Shown here: in pieces, positions 1 through 5,858 of the stretch
How the letters are laid out: each line of letters begins with the position of its first letter
Numbering within the stretch: position 1 is the first letter of the stretch
Assembly: GCA_014379915.1 (NCBI GenBank)
Contig: JACMKV010000315.1
Location: 1-6,482 of the forward strand
Source of the DNA: Burkholderiales bacterium
GTDB lineage: Bacteria; Pseudomonadota; Gammaproteobacteria; Burkholderiales; JACMKV01
Reading direction: 5' to 3'
DNA length: 6,482 nucleotides
Notes under the pieces: generated by a model
Database searches by the model: none
Seen by the model: only the letters and a program-made list of their open reading frames with translations
What the model was told of the DNA's origin: nothing
Position numbers and translations under genes: made by a program

Positions 1-237
1 ACGAAATCGATGACTGGACATCTATTGGGCGCTGCCGGCGGCGTCGAGGCAGTGTTTTCAGCGCTTGCAATCAAACACCAGATCGCGCCGCCAACCATCA
101 ACATCTTCAATCAGGATCCGCAGTGCGACCTCGACTATGTGGCAAACAGCGCGCGCGATATGAAGGTCGACGTCGCGTTGTCCAACTCGTTCGGGTTCGG
201 CGGCACTAACGGCAGTCTCGTTTTCGCCAAAGTTTGA
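1..237 (+). CDS. fabF: Beta-ketoacyl-ACP synthase II, C-terminal part (5' end outside window)
   Basis: This is the last 78 residues of FabF, the condensing enzyme that extends acyl-ACP with malonyl-ACP in cytosolic type II fatty acid synthesis. The window opens in frame on TKSMTGHLLGAAGG, the family signature carrying the conserved Lys (residue 2 here) and the second active-site His (residue 7) of the Cys-His-His triad. The end carries NSFGFGGTNGSLVF, the glycine-rich C-terminal strand typical of KAS I/II. The active-site Cys and first His lie upstream of the window. The gene ends with TGA at 235-237. FabF next to pabC and mltG is the standard arrangement, which favours fabF over fabB. The stop codon forms the start of a tandem repeat (235-282). 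Confidence 0.97.
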   Translation, partial: TKSMTGHLLGAAGGVEAVFSALAIKHQIAPPTINIFNQDPQCDLDYVANSARDMKVDVALSNSFGFGGTNGSLVFAKV

Positions 238-282
238 ACCGCAGCGCTTCTGAAACACAGCACTTCTGAACCGCAACGCTTC
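235..282 (+). repeat. Three tandem 16-bp repeats between fabF and pabC
   Basis: Three adjoining 16-bp units fill nearly the whole gap: TGAACCGCAGCGCTTC (235-250), TGAAACACAGCACTTC (251-266) and TGAACCGCAACGCTTC (267-282). Units 1 and 3 differ at one base; units 1 and 2 at three. The TGA of unit 1 is the fabF stop codon. As 16 is not a multiple of 3, each repeat shifts the frame, and the later two TGA triplets fall out of the fabF frame. The array ends 9 nt before the pabC ATG, where a ribosome binding site would lie. I see no strong hairpin in it. It may be a local duplication or a binding site array; the function is unknown. Confidence 0.85.
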
Positions 283-291
283 GTTTTCCCC

Positions 292-1104
292 ATGGCTGTG
301 CTGGTCAACGGCGTCAAGCACGACGAAATCTCCGTGCACGACCGCGGGCTCGCCTATGGCGACGGCGTATTCCGGACGTTACGGGTCGAATCCGGAACAG
401 CGCAATGCTGGGACTGGCACTTCCGCAAGCTGCACGACGATTGCACGGCTATCGGCATTATTTGCCCGGATCGAATCGTCCTCGACGCCGAAGTTGCCGA
501 GCTTGCCGGCGACCATCGCGACACCCTCATCAAAATCATCGTCACGCGAGGCACTGGCGAGCGAGGCTATGCGCCGCCGCGGAATCCCGGCGCTACGCGC
601 ATCCTGTTGACAGCGCCGTTGCCTGTGTACCCCGAGCGCAATTACGATTTCGGTATTTGCGCGCGGATATGCTCGCTGCGGCTCGCCTTCCAGCCGCGGC
701 TCGCCGGCATCAAGCATTTGAACCGCTTGGAAAATGTGCTGGCGCGAGCCGAGTGGGACGATGCTGAAATCGCCGAGGGGTTGCTGCAGGACGCCGATGG
801 AAACGTGGTCGGCGCGACCATGTCGAATCTGCTGATGGTAGAGCAGGGCGCTTTGATAACGCCTGATTTAACGCGTTGCGGCGTCGCCGGCGTGCAGCGC
901 GCTCGAGTGATTCAAGCCGCGGCACAACACCATATGCCGGTGAAAGTCGAGTCGATCGCGCTCGATCGAATGCTGCGCGCCGATGAGCTCATCCTGATCA
1001 ATAGCGGCTTTGGCGCGTGGCAGATTCGTCGGATAGGCGAGGTGAGATGGAGGTCAGGAGGGTATATCGGCACTATACGGCGGTGGTTGAGTGATCAGGG
1101 CTAA
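292..1104 (+). CDS. pabC: Aminodeoxychorismate lyase (PLP-dependent, fold type IV)
   Basis: The 270-residue product matches PabC (E. coli about 269), which splits 4-amino-4-deoxychorismate into p-aminobenzoate and pyruvate in cytosolic folate synthesis. Visible family marks are VHDRGLAYGDGVFRTLRV (residues 15-32, the N-terminal D-amino acid aminotransferase-like signature), RGTGERGYAPP (86-96), the PLP-binding Lys in GIKHLNRLENVLAR (Lys141), DGNVVGATMSNLL (169-181) and the C-terminal NSGFGAWQIRRIG (237-249). The fold type IV family also includes D-alanine and branched-chain aminotransferases, but the fabF/mltG neighbours make the lyase the best call. ATG292 gives the expected N-terminus, and no earlier in-frame start exists after the fabF stop. 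There is no evident Shine-Dalgarno before it (cgttttcccc), so initiation may depend on fabF translation. The 3' end overlaps mltG by 14 nt. Confidence 0.94.
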   Translation: MAVLVNGVKHDEISVHDRGLAYGDGVFRTLRVESGTAQCWDWHFRKLHDDCTAIGIICPDRIVLDAEVAELAGDHRDTLIKIIVTRGTGERGYAPPRNPGATRILLTAPLPVYPERNYDFGICARICSLRLAFQPRLAGIKHLNRLENVLARAEWDDAEIAEGLLQDADGNVVGATMSNLLMVEQGALITPDLTRCGVAGVQRARVIQAAAQHHMPVKVESIALDRMLRADELILINSGFGAWQIRRIGEVRWRSGGYIGTIRRWLSDQG

Positions 1105-2107
1105 GCGTTATGCAGCGCTGCTGGCGGCGCTCGTATTCGTGATGGCGCTCTCGGCGGCAGGATGGCTTACGTATTACGCACGTCAACCGTTGCAGCCCGC
1201 GCAACTTCCGCTGTCTTTCGCGCTCGAGAAAGGCAGCAGCCTGCGCAGCATCGCCAATCAACTGGTCGGTCACGGGATCATCGGCAAGCCCTGGCAATTC
1301 ATCACGCTCGCCCACGTTTTAGGCCAGGCGAAAAAAATTCAAGCGGGAAGTTACGAATTGACCTTCGGGATCACGCCGCTGCAGTTGCTCGACAAGATCA
1401 CGCGCGGCGAGGTCAGCCAAAGCCAGATCACTTTTATAGAAGGGTGGACGTTCAAGCAGTTGCGCCAGGCTCTGCAAGAGCACCGCGCACTCAAGCACGA
1501 CACGACCGCCATGAGCGATGCCGATATCTTGCAGGCATTGGGCTTGCACAAATCTTCGCCCGAGGGCCTGTTTTTCCCGGACACCTACTCGTTTCAGAAC
1601 GGCGCCAGCGATTTGAGCATTTTGAGGCGAGCGAATCTCGCAATGCAGTCGCGCCTCGATGAATTGTGGGGAAAGCGCGCCGCAGGCGTGCCTTTCGCTG
1701 AACCCTACGAAGCGCTGATTCTCGCCTCCATCGTCGAAAAGGAAACCGGGGCCGAGAGCGAGCGCGCCATGATCGCGGCAGTCTTCGTCAACCGTTTGCG
1801 GCTTGGCATGAAGCTGCAAACCGATCCGAGCGTGATTTACGGGATTGGCGACAAGTTTGACGGCAATCTGCGTAAACGCGATCTTTCCGACGACCATCCG
1901 TACAACACTTATACGCGGGTCGGTTTGCCGCCAAGCCCGATTGCCATGCCCGGCTTTGCTTCGCTGATCGCGACGCTCAATCCGGCGCCGAGCCCGGTCT
2001 TGTATTTCGTATCGAGAGGAGACGGCAGTTCGGCGTTTTCCACGTCTCTGGCAGAGCACAATCGCGCCGTGAACGAATTCCAGAAAACCCAGAAACGTAA
2101 GCCGTGA
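1091..2107 (+). CDS. mltG: Endolytic murein transglycosylase MltG (YceG family)
   Basis: The 338-residue protein is an inner-membrane lytic transglycosylase that cuts nascent glycan strands inside the chain and is thought to set strand length. A basic start (MIRAKRY) and one hydrophobic segment (residues 8-27) form a signal anchor, leaving the rest in the periplasm. Residues about 40-115 form the LysM-like subdomain, followed by FIEGWTFKQLRQAL (115-128), EGLFFPDTYSF (158-168) and LASIVEKETG (211-220), which holds the catalytic Glu of the EKET motif (Glu218 in E. coli). The tail keeps LQTDPSVIYG (242-251) and YNTYTRVGLPPSPIAMPG (271-288), the strongest family fingerprint. GTG1091 is chosen because it supplies the full membrane anchor; the later ATG at 1142 would cut it. 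The gene overlaps pabC by 14 nt and tmk by 4 nt (GTGA), so coupled translation is likely. Confidence 0.96.
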   Translation: MIRAKRYAALLAALVFVMALSAAGWLTYYARQPLQPAQLPLSFALEKGSSLRSIANQLVGHGIIGKPWQFITLAHVLGQAKKIQAGSYELTFGITPLQLLDKITRGEVSQSQITFIEGWTFKQLRQALQEHRALKHDTTAMSDADILQALGLHKSSPEGLFFPDTYSFQNGASDLSILRRANLAMQSRLDELWGKRAAGVPFAEPYEALILASIVEKETGAESERAMIAAVFVNRLRLGMKLQTDPSVIYGIGDKFDGNLRKRDLSDDHPYNTYTRVGLPPSPIAMPGFASLIATLNPAPSPVLYFVSRGDGSSAFSTSLAEHNRAVNEFQKTQKRKP

Positions 2108-2712
2108 CGCCAGGAAAGTTCATCACCCTGGAAGGCCTCGACGGCGCCGGCAAAAGCAGCCATGCCGAGTGGCTTCTCGATCACCTGCGCGCCGGTGGCC
2201 GTGACGTCAAGCTGACGCGCGAGCCGGGCGGGACCGCGCTTGGCGAGAAGCTCCGCGAGTTGTTACTGGGGCGGAGCATGCATCTCACGACCGAGGTGCT
2301 TCTGATGTTCGCGGCGCGCAATCAGCATCTGCATGAGTTGATATGGCCGGCTTTGACTGCTGGAACCTGGATTGTCTCCGACCGGTTTACGGACGCAAGC
2401 TATGCCTATCAAGGCGGCGGAGGCGGGCTTGTATTGGAAAAGATCGAGGCGCTCGAGCGCTGGGTGCATCCCGGCTTTGAACCGGATCTGACCTTGCTGT
2501 TCGACTTGCCGCCTGAAATCGCTCGCGCTCGCACGTCAAAAGCGCGAGCTGCGGACCGCTTCGAACAAAAGACGGTCGAGTATTTTCAGCGCGTGCGGGC
2601 GGTCTATTTGCAGCGCGCAGCTGCAAGCGCTGGTCGAATCCGCGTTATCGATGCCGCGCAAGCTCCTGATCTGGTTAGACAACAAATCGAGGAGGAGATT
2701 GGCAACCTCTAG
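2104..2712 (+). CDS. tmk: Thymidylate kinase (dTMP kinase)
   Basis: The 202-residue protein phosphorylates dTMP to dTDP with ATP, the shared last specific step of dTTP supply. The P-loop is EGLDGAGKSS (residues 10-19). TREPGG (38-43) contributes to dTMP binding, VSDRFTDASYAYQGGG (91-106) is the DRX/thymidine-site signature, and RARTSKARAADRFE (141-154) is the LID, with arginines as in the E. coli-type enzyme. Length is typical (E. coli 213). The GTG start overlaps the mltG stop as GTGA, a classic coupled joint; the protein begins TPGKFITLEGLDG as expected. The 3' end is a second signal: its last codons contain GAGGAGGA, which serves as ribosome binding site for holB, and tmk and holB overlap by 14 nt. 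The tmk-holB pairing is conserved and places nucleotide supply beside the replisome. Confidence 0.97.
   Translation: MTPGKFITLEGLDGAGKSSHAEWLLDHLRAGGRDVKLTREPGGTALGEKLRELLLGRSMHLTTEVLLMFAARNQHLHELIWPALTAGTWIVSDRFTDASYAYQGGGGGLVLEKIEALERWVHPGFEPDLTLLFDLPPEIARARTSKARAADRFEQKTVEYFQRVRAVYLQRAAASAGRIRVIDAAQAPDLVRQQIEEEIGNL
2689..2696 (+). promoter_or_regulatory. Ribosome binding site for holB, inside the end of tmk
   Basis: GAGGAGGA at 2689-2696 is the best Shine-Dalgarno match seen at any gene joint in the window. It ends two bases before TTG2699; pairing by the upstream GAGG (2689-2692) leaves 6 nt to the start, pairing by AGGAGG leaves 3. It lies within tmk codons for Glu residues near the C-terminus. 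It supports TTG2699 over ATG2651, which has no such site. Confidence 0.6.
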
Positions 2713-3718
2713 CAGCGGCATCCTTGGCTGGCACACTGCCGTGTGGCAAAGCATTGTCACCGGCAAATCGCGGTGGCCGCACGCCGTTGTCCTGAAAGGA
2801 GACCGCGGGATCGGCAAACTCGCCTTCGCGCAGGAGCTTGCGAAAGGTTTGTTATGTGAAAAGTCGACAACCCTGAAGGGCTGCGGCGACTGCACCGGGT
2901 GCAATTTGATGGCGGCCGCCAATCACCCTGATTTCAGGTTTGTTGTTCCCGCGGCGGCAAGCCACCAGATCGACGACAAACCGCGCGACAACGCAAAAAA
3001 ACCGAGCGCACTGATTTTGATCGAGCAGATTCGTGAACTAATTGATTACGTCAATATTCGTGCGCAACGTGGCGCGGGAAAAGTAATTGTGCTCTATCCT
3101 GCCGAATCTCTAAACATCAATGCGGCGAATGCTTTACTGAAATCGCTGGAAGAGCCTCCACCCAATACTTATTTTTTGTTGATCACCCATGGCGCACAAA
3201 AGCTTCTGCCAACGTTGTTAAGTCGATGTCGCCAAATCGCCTTGCCAGCTCCTGATCGGGAACAGGCTTTGGCTTGGCTGGTCGCGCAGGGCGTAGCCCA
3301 GCCCGAACTAAGCTTGGCGCAGGCCGGCGATGCGCCGTTACAAGCCGCGGAATTCGATGACGATTACTGGGCGCATCGCGCATCGCTGCTTCGCCATCTG
3401 ACAGCCGGCCGTTTTGATCCCCTCGGTGCGGCCGAGGCGCTGCATCGCCATGAAATGGCTCGGGTCGTGGATTGGTTGCAAAAATGGATTTTCGACCTTA
3501 TTTTTTTGAAGGCTGTAGGCAAAATCCGTTATTATCCTGACTGCAGCGACGCTTTGCGCAAGCTGATAAATGGTTTAAGTAGTCGCGATATGATCCGTTT
3601 TTCAAACGAATTATCGGATCAGCGCGGGCTAGCCAGTCATTCCTTGAACGCCCAGCTCTTTACAGAACAGTTGATGCTTTCCTATTCTCGTCTGCTGCGC
3701 TCTGCCCGCCATGGTTGA
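2699..3718 (+). CDS. holB: DNA polymerase III subunit delta'
   Basis: The 339-residue product (E. coli 334) is delta', the rigid stator of the clamp loader, which with delta and DnaX opens the beta clamp on DNA. GWHTAVWQSIV (residues 10-20) is the usual N-terminus. VLKGDRGIGKLAFAQEL (31-47) is a P-loop-like motif lacking the final Ser/Thr. Cys53, Cys62, Cys65 and Cys68 make the zinc module. NAANALLKSLEEPP (141-154) and LLSRCRQI (173-180, with the SRC arginine finger) are hallmark AAA+ clamp-loader motifs. The C-terminal half is the less conserved collar domain. TTG2699 is chosen from the ribosome binding site and from homologous N-termini; ATG2651 would add 16 basic residues and lie deep in tmk. 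Stretches of the gene are more AT-rich than its neighbours (around 3030-3200 and 3480-3540). It overlaps pilZ by 8 nt. Confidence 0.95.
   Translation: MATSSSGILGWHTAVWQSIVTGKSRWPHAVVLKGDRGIGKLAFAQELAKGLLCEKSTTLKGCGDCTGCNLMAAANHPDFRFVVPAAASHQIDDKPRDNAKKPSALILIEQIRELIDYVNIRAQRGAGKVIVLYPAESLNINAANALLKSLEEPPPNTYFLLITHGAQKLLPTLLSRCRQIALPAPDREQALAWLVAQGVAQPELSLAQAGDAPLQAAEFDDDYWAHRASLLRHLTAGRFDPLGAAEALHRHEMARVVDWLQKWIFDLIFLKAVGKIRYYPDCSDALRKLINGLSSRDMIRFSNELSDQRGLASHSLNAQLFTEQLMLSYSRLLRSARHG
3506..3535 (+). promoter_or_regulatory. Possible sigma70 promoter inside holB, ahead of pilZ
   Basis: TTGAAG (3506-3511) and TATTAT (3530-3535) are separated by 18 nt, matching 4/6 and 5/6 of the sigma70 -35 and -10 consensus, in an AT-rich patch of otherwise GC-rich coding sequence. 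It points towards pilZ, whose ATG is about 175 nt downstream. This would let pilZ and tatD be expressed apart from the replication genes. It rests only on the sequence match; AT-rich coding DNA produces such matches by chance. Confidence 0.3.
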
Positions 3719-4079
3719 CGGCCAGTCTCCTCAACCAGCCGCGCGCCCTGGCGTCTTATCGCTGACCATCAAGGAAAAAGCTGCGCTTTATGCCGCGTAT
3801 ATGCCCTTCCTGAAAGGTGGCGGCATGTTTGTTCCGACCACAAAAGCTTTCCGGCTTGGCGATGACGTTTTCATGCTGGTGGGCCTGATGGACGATCCGA
3901 TCAAGCTGCCGATTACCGGCCGCGTTGTCTGGATAACGCCAGCCGGGACTCAGGGAAACAAGGTCCCCGGTATTGGCGTGCAGTTCAGCAGCGACGAGCC
4001 GGGTATTGCGGCGCGCACCAAAATCGAAAATCTGCTTGCCGGAAATCTCCAGTCGCCTAAACCGACCCACACGATGTAA
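3711..4079 (+). CDS. pilZ: Type IV pilus assembly protein PilZ
   Basis: This 122-residue single-domain protein matches the stand-alone PilZ needed for type IV pilus formation, which in Pseudomonas and Xanthomonas works by contacting the extension ATPase PilB and the FimX regulator in the cytoplasm. Seen motifs are GVLSLTIKEKAALYAAYMPF (residues 14-33), LKGGGMFVPT (34-43), DDVFMLVGLMDDP (51-63), ITGRVVWITP (68-77) and GIGVQFS (87-93). The RxxxR and (D/N)xSxxG residues that bind cyclic di-GMP in other PilZ domains are absent, as is usual for this pilus subgroup. Length agrees with P. aeruginosa PilZ (118). ATG3711 lies 8 nt inside the holB end with no clear Shine-Dalgarno, suggesting coupling. 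Pilus structural genes are not in the window; the holB-pilZ-tatD placement is a known one. Confidence 0.95.
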   Translation: MVDGQSPQPAARPGVLSLTIKEKAALYAAYMPFLKGGGMFVPTTKAFRLGDDVFMLVGLMDDPIKLPITGRVVWITPAGTQGNKVPGIGVQFSSDEPGIAARTKIENLLAGNLQSPKPTHTM

Positions 4080-4167
4080 CCGTTTGCGTTTACGTATGGA
4101 GTGACCGGCGCACGGCCCGCCAAAGTTACCCGTCAGTCCGGCGCCGATTCCTGGTTAACCTCCTGTA

Positions 4168-4938
4168 ATGCTTGTCGACTCGCACTGTCATCTTAACTTT
4201 CCGGAACTGGTATCCGATCTCGATGCACTCCTGGCGAGGATGCGAGAAAACGAGGTTGGTTATGCTTTATGCATCAGCGTCACCATGAAGGAGTTTCCGC
4301 AGGTGCTGTCGATTGCGGAAAAGCATTCGAACATATTCGCATCGATCGGCTTGCATCCCGATTATCCGGATGAACAAGAACCGGGAGCGGACGAACTTGT
4401 GAGACTTGGAGCGCACCCGAAGGTCGTCGCTTTCGGCGAGACGGGTCTCGATTACTTCCGGCTGACCGGCGATCTCGCGTGGCAGCGCGATCGCTTCCGC
4501 AAACATATACGGGCGGCGTGCGCAGCCGGCAAACCGCTGGTCATACACACTCGCGCGGCCGCCGAAGACACGATGCGCATCCTGCACGAGGAGGATGCCA
4601 GAGCCGCCGGTGGTGTCATGCATTGCTTTACCGAAAGCTGGGAAATCGCGCAGAACGCGCTCGATCTTGGCTTTTATATTTCCTTTTCGGGCATCGTGAC
4701 CTTCAAGAATGCGCACGCGCTGAAGGATGTTGCGCGCAGGGTTCCATTAGACCGTCTGCTGGTCGAGACCGATGCGCCTTACCTCGCGCCGGTTCCGTAT
4801 CGCGGAAAAACAAACCAGCCGGCGTTCGTCAAACACGTTGCCGAAGAGATCGCCCGGGTGCGAGGCGTATCGTTCGACGAAATCGCTGCGGCGACCACAG
4901 ATAATTTTTTCAATCTATTCCACACAGCCCGACGATGA
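4168..4938 (+). CDS. TatD-family metal-dependent hydrolase (YcfH type)
   Basis: The 256-residue protein is a TatD-like TIM-barrel hydrolase of the amidohydrolase superfamily; relatives have metal-dependent DNase activity, but the cellular role of the YcfH branch next to holB is not settled. The metal ligands are all in place: DSHCHLNF (His6, His8), GETGLD (Glu91), VIHTR (His127), MHCF (His152) and ETDAPYLAP (Asp202). SIGLHPDY (59-66) and YRGKTNQPAFV (211-221) are further family signatures. ATG4168 gives the canonical MLVDSHCH start. No Shine-Dalgarno is visible; the bases before it even contain CCTCC, the complement of one. The preceding 88-nt gap (4080-4167) has two copies of CCGGCGC (4105, 4138) and a GGTTAACC palindrome (4153-4160), with no clear promoter. 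The stop overlaps the next start as ATGA. Confidence 0.95.
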   Translation: MLVDSHCHLNFPELVSDLDALLARMRENEVGYALCISVTMKEFPQVLSIAEKHSNIFASIGLHPDYPDEQEPGADELVRLGAHPKVVAFGETGLDYFRLTGDLAWQRDRFRKHIRAACAAGKPLVIHTRAAAEDTMRILHEEDARAAGGVMHCFTESWEIAQNALDLGFYISFSGIVTFKNAHALKDVARRVPLDRLLVETDAPYLAPVPYRGKTNQPAFVKHVAEEIARVRGVSFDEIAAATTDNFFNLFHTARR

Positions 4939-5576
4939 AACCAGGATCGATAACGGCAATTGCTGGGCTGATCGCGGCGTTGACTTCGTACCAGACGTTC
5001 GCCGGCGCCTATGACGACTTCATGCGAGCGGTGATGCAAGACCGCGCGCCGCTCGTTCGACAGCTCTTGACCAAAGGGGTCGACGTGAATACTACGGATG
5101 CCAACGGGAATAGCGCGTTGGCGTTGGCCATCCGCGAAGGCAACCGCGAAGTGCTCGACGTGCTTTTGAAAGCCGGCGCCAAGCCCGACATCCAAAACAA
5201 GTATGGCGAGACGCCGTTGATGCTCGCTGCGATCAAGGGCGACAAACCGACCGTTCTGAGATTACTCGCAGCTGGCGCTGGTGTTAAGCAGCCGGGCTGG
5301 AATGCGCTGATTTACGCCGCGACCAATGGCCATGACGATTTGGTCAGATTGCTCCTGGAACGCGGCGCTGATGTAAACAGCGTTTCCGAAAATGGAACGT
5401 CGGCGCTGATGATGGCGGCGCGCGGCGGCTACAAAGAAGCAGTTCTAACCCTGCTGGAATACGGCGCAAATATCGATCAGCGAACCAGTTCGAATGGAAC
5501 GGCGCTGGGATGGGCGATGGACGCAGGTCATCAGGAGATCGGCGAGCTTTTGATAAAAGCTGGTGCGACGAATTGA
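4935..5576 (+). CDS. Exported ankyrin-repeat protein
   Basis: The 213-residue protein starts with a likely signal peptide: MKPG, a hydrophobic stretch (residues 5-19), then TFAGA/YDD with cleavage after Ala23 or Ala25. The mature part is almost wholly ankyrin repeats, about five to six units: 26-57, 58-90, 91-120 (short), 121-153, 154-187 and a capping 188-213. Repeat marks include ETPLMLAAIKGD, NALIYAATNGHDDLVRLLLE, GADVNS and TSALMMAARGG. It is therefore probably a periplasmic protein-binding scaffold; the partner is unknown. The ATG overlaps the tatD stop (ATGA), so it is translated with tatD. Ankyrin proteins behind tatD occur in betaproteobacteria, but no function follows from that. It closes the conserved gene run; after its stop the sequence character changes. 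Confidence 0.92.
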   Translation: MKPGSITAIAGLIAALTSYQTFAGAYDDFMRAVMQDRAPLVRQLLTKGVDVNTTDANGNSALALAIREGNREVLDVLLKAGAKPDIQNKYGETPLMLAAIKGDKPTVLRLLAAGAGVKQPGWNALIYAATNGHDDLVRLLLERGADVNSVSENGTSALMMAARGGYKEAVLTLLEYGANIDQRTSSNGTALGWAMDAGHQEIGELLIKAGATN

Positions 5577-5599
5577 AGTCCTGGAACGCGCTTCATGGA

Positions 5600-5632
5600 C
5601 TGTCTTTCTTGCACCCAAAAAAAGAAACACAG
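5600..5632 (+). terminator. Imperfect hairpin behind the ankyrin gene, weak terminator candidate
   Basis: CTGTCTTTCTT (5600-5610) and AAGAAACACAG (5622-5632) can pair over 11 positions with one C-C mismatch, around an 11-nt loop. It begins 23 nt after the ankyrin stop. The stem is AT-rich and no T run follows on the plus strand, so it is not a classic intrinsic terminator; the A run sits inside the loop and stem. It may still mark the operon end or be part of a repeated intergenic element. Confidence 0.3.
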
Positions 5633-5688
5633 CAACCGACGAAAGACACCAACGATATTATCCTTGTAGCGACAGCGGCTATATCACC

Positions 5689-5705
5689 ATTTAAACCCTT
5701 TAAAT
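5689..5705. repeat. Perfect 7-bp inverted repeat, 3-nt centre
   Basis: ATTTAAA-CCC-TTTAAAT is a perfect dyad in the AT-richer intergenic stretch, 10 nt before the possible small-ORF start at 5715. Its symmetry and AT content suit an operator or a cruciform; nothing shows which protein, if any, binds. Confidence 0.5.
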
Positions 5706-5714
5706 ACCAAGCCT

Positions 5715-5858
5715 TTGGCCGAAAACTCAGGAATTCCACCGCCCGATATCGAGCGGCACGCAAGGCGTGCCGGCAGTGAAAACCTGAAAAAAAGCGCCGC
5801 TGCCGCTGCTGGTCTACAAGAAGCTTGGAGAATTTTAGAGAAGTATAAGAAAAACTAG
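5715..5858 (+). CDS. Possible 47-residue small protein, TTG start, unknown function
   Basis: This frame runs from TTG5715 to TAG5856-5858 and could encode 47 residues: a polar PPP-containing head (residues 2-13), a basic stretch (RHARRAGSENLKKS, 14-27), a five-Ala run and an amphipathic end (GLQEAWRILEKYKKN, 33-47) that looks like real protein rather than chance. The frame is closed by TAG at 5667-5669 upstream; no ATG or GTG and no clear ribosome binding site are seen, so it may be a remnant of a longer gene. A perfect hairpin (5754-5772) lies within it, which could instead mean the stretch is a non-coding element. The A7 run at 5787-5793 is a possible slip site. Its stop touches the start of the zinc-ribbon frame, as in tightly packed phage genes. 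I do not recognise the family. Confidence 0.35.
   Translation: MAENSGIPPPDIERHARRAGSENLKKSAAAAAGLQEAWRILEKYKKN
5754..5772. repeat. Perfect 8-bp hairpin with AAG triloop
   Basis: CGGCACGC-AAG-GCGTGCCG is a perfect GC-rich stem-loop. No T run follows on either strand side that would make it an intrinsic terminator. It resembles the compact stems of REP-type intergenic repeats, but one copy cannot show repetition. It lies inside the possible 47-residue ORF. Confidence 0.6.

Noticed and set aside
235..282. CRISPR-like array
   Set aside because: The 16-bp units adjoin directly with no spacers; they are tandem repeats.
2651..2698. ATG2651 as holB start
   Set aside because: Adds a basic extension inside tmk without a ribosome binding site; TTG2699 has a strong one and gives the usual N-terminus. 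Not fully excluded.
4267..4716. A 149-codon minus-strand frame inside tatD
   Set aside because: Antisense shadow of a gene with all its catalytic residues.
5754..5772. Rho-independent terminator
   Set aside because: A strong stem, but no T run follows on the plus strand (gcagtgaaaacc) or on the minus strand (ctcgatatcggg).
5510..5779. An 89-codon plus-strand frame overlapping the ankyrin 3' end
   Set aside because: Begins inside the ankyrin gene in another frame and has no recognisable domain; the 5715-5858 frame is more protein-like in the shared part.
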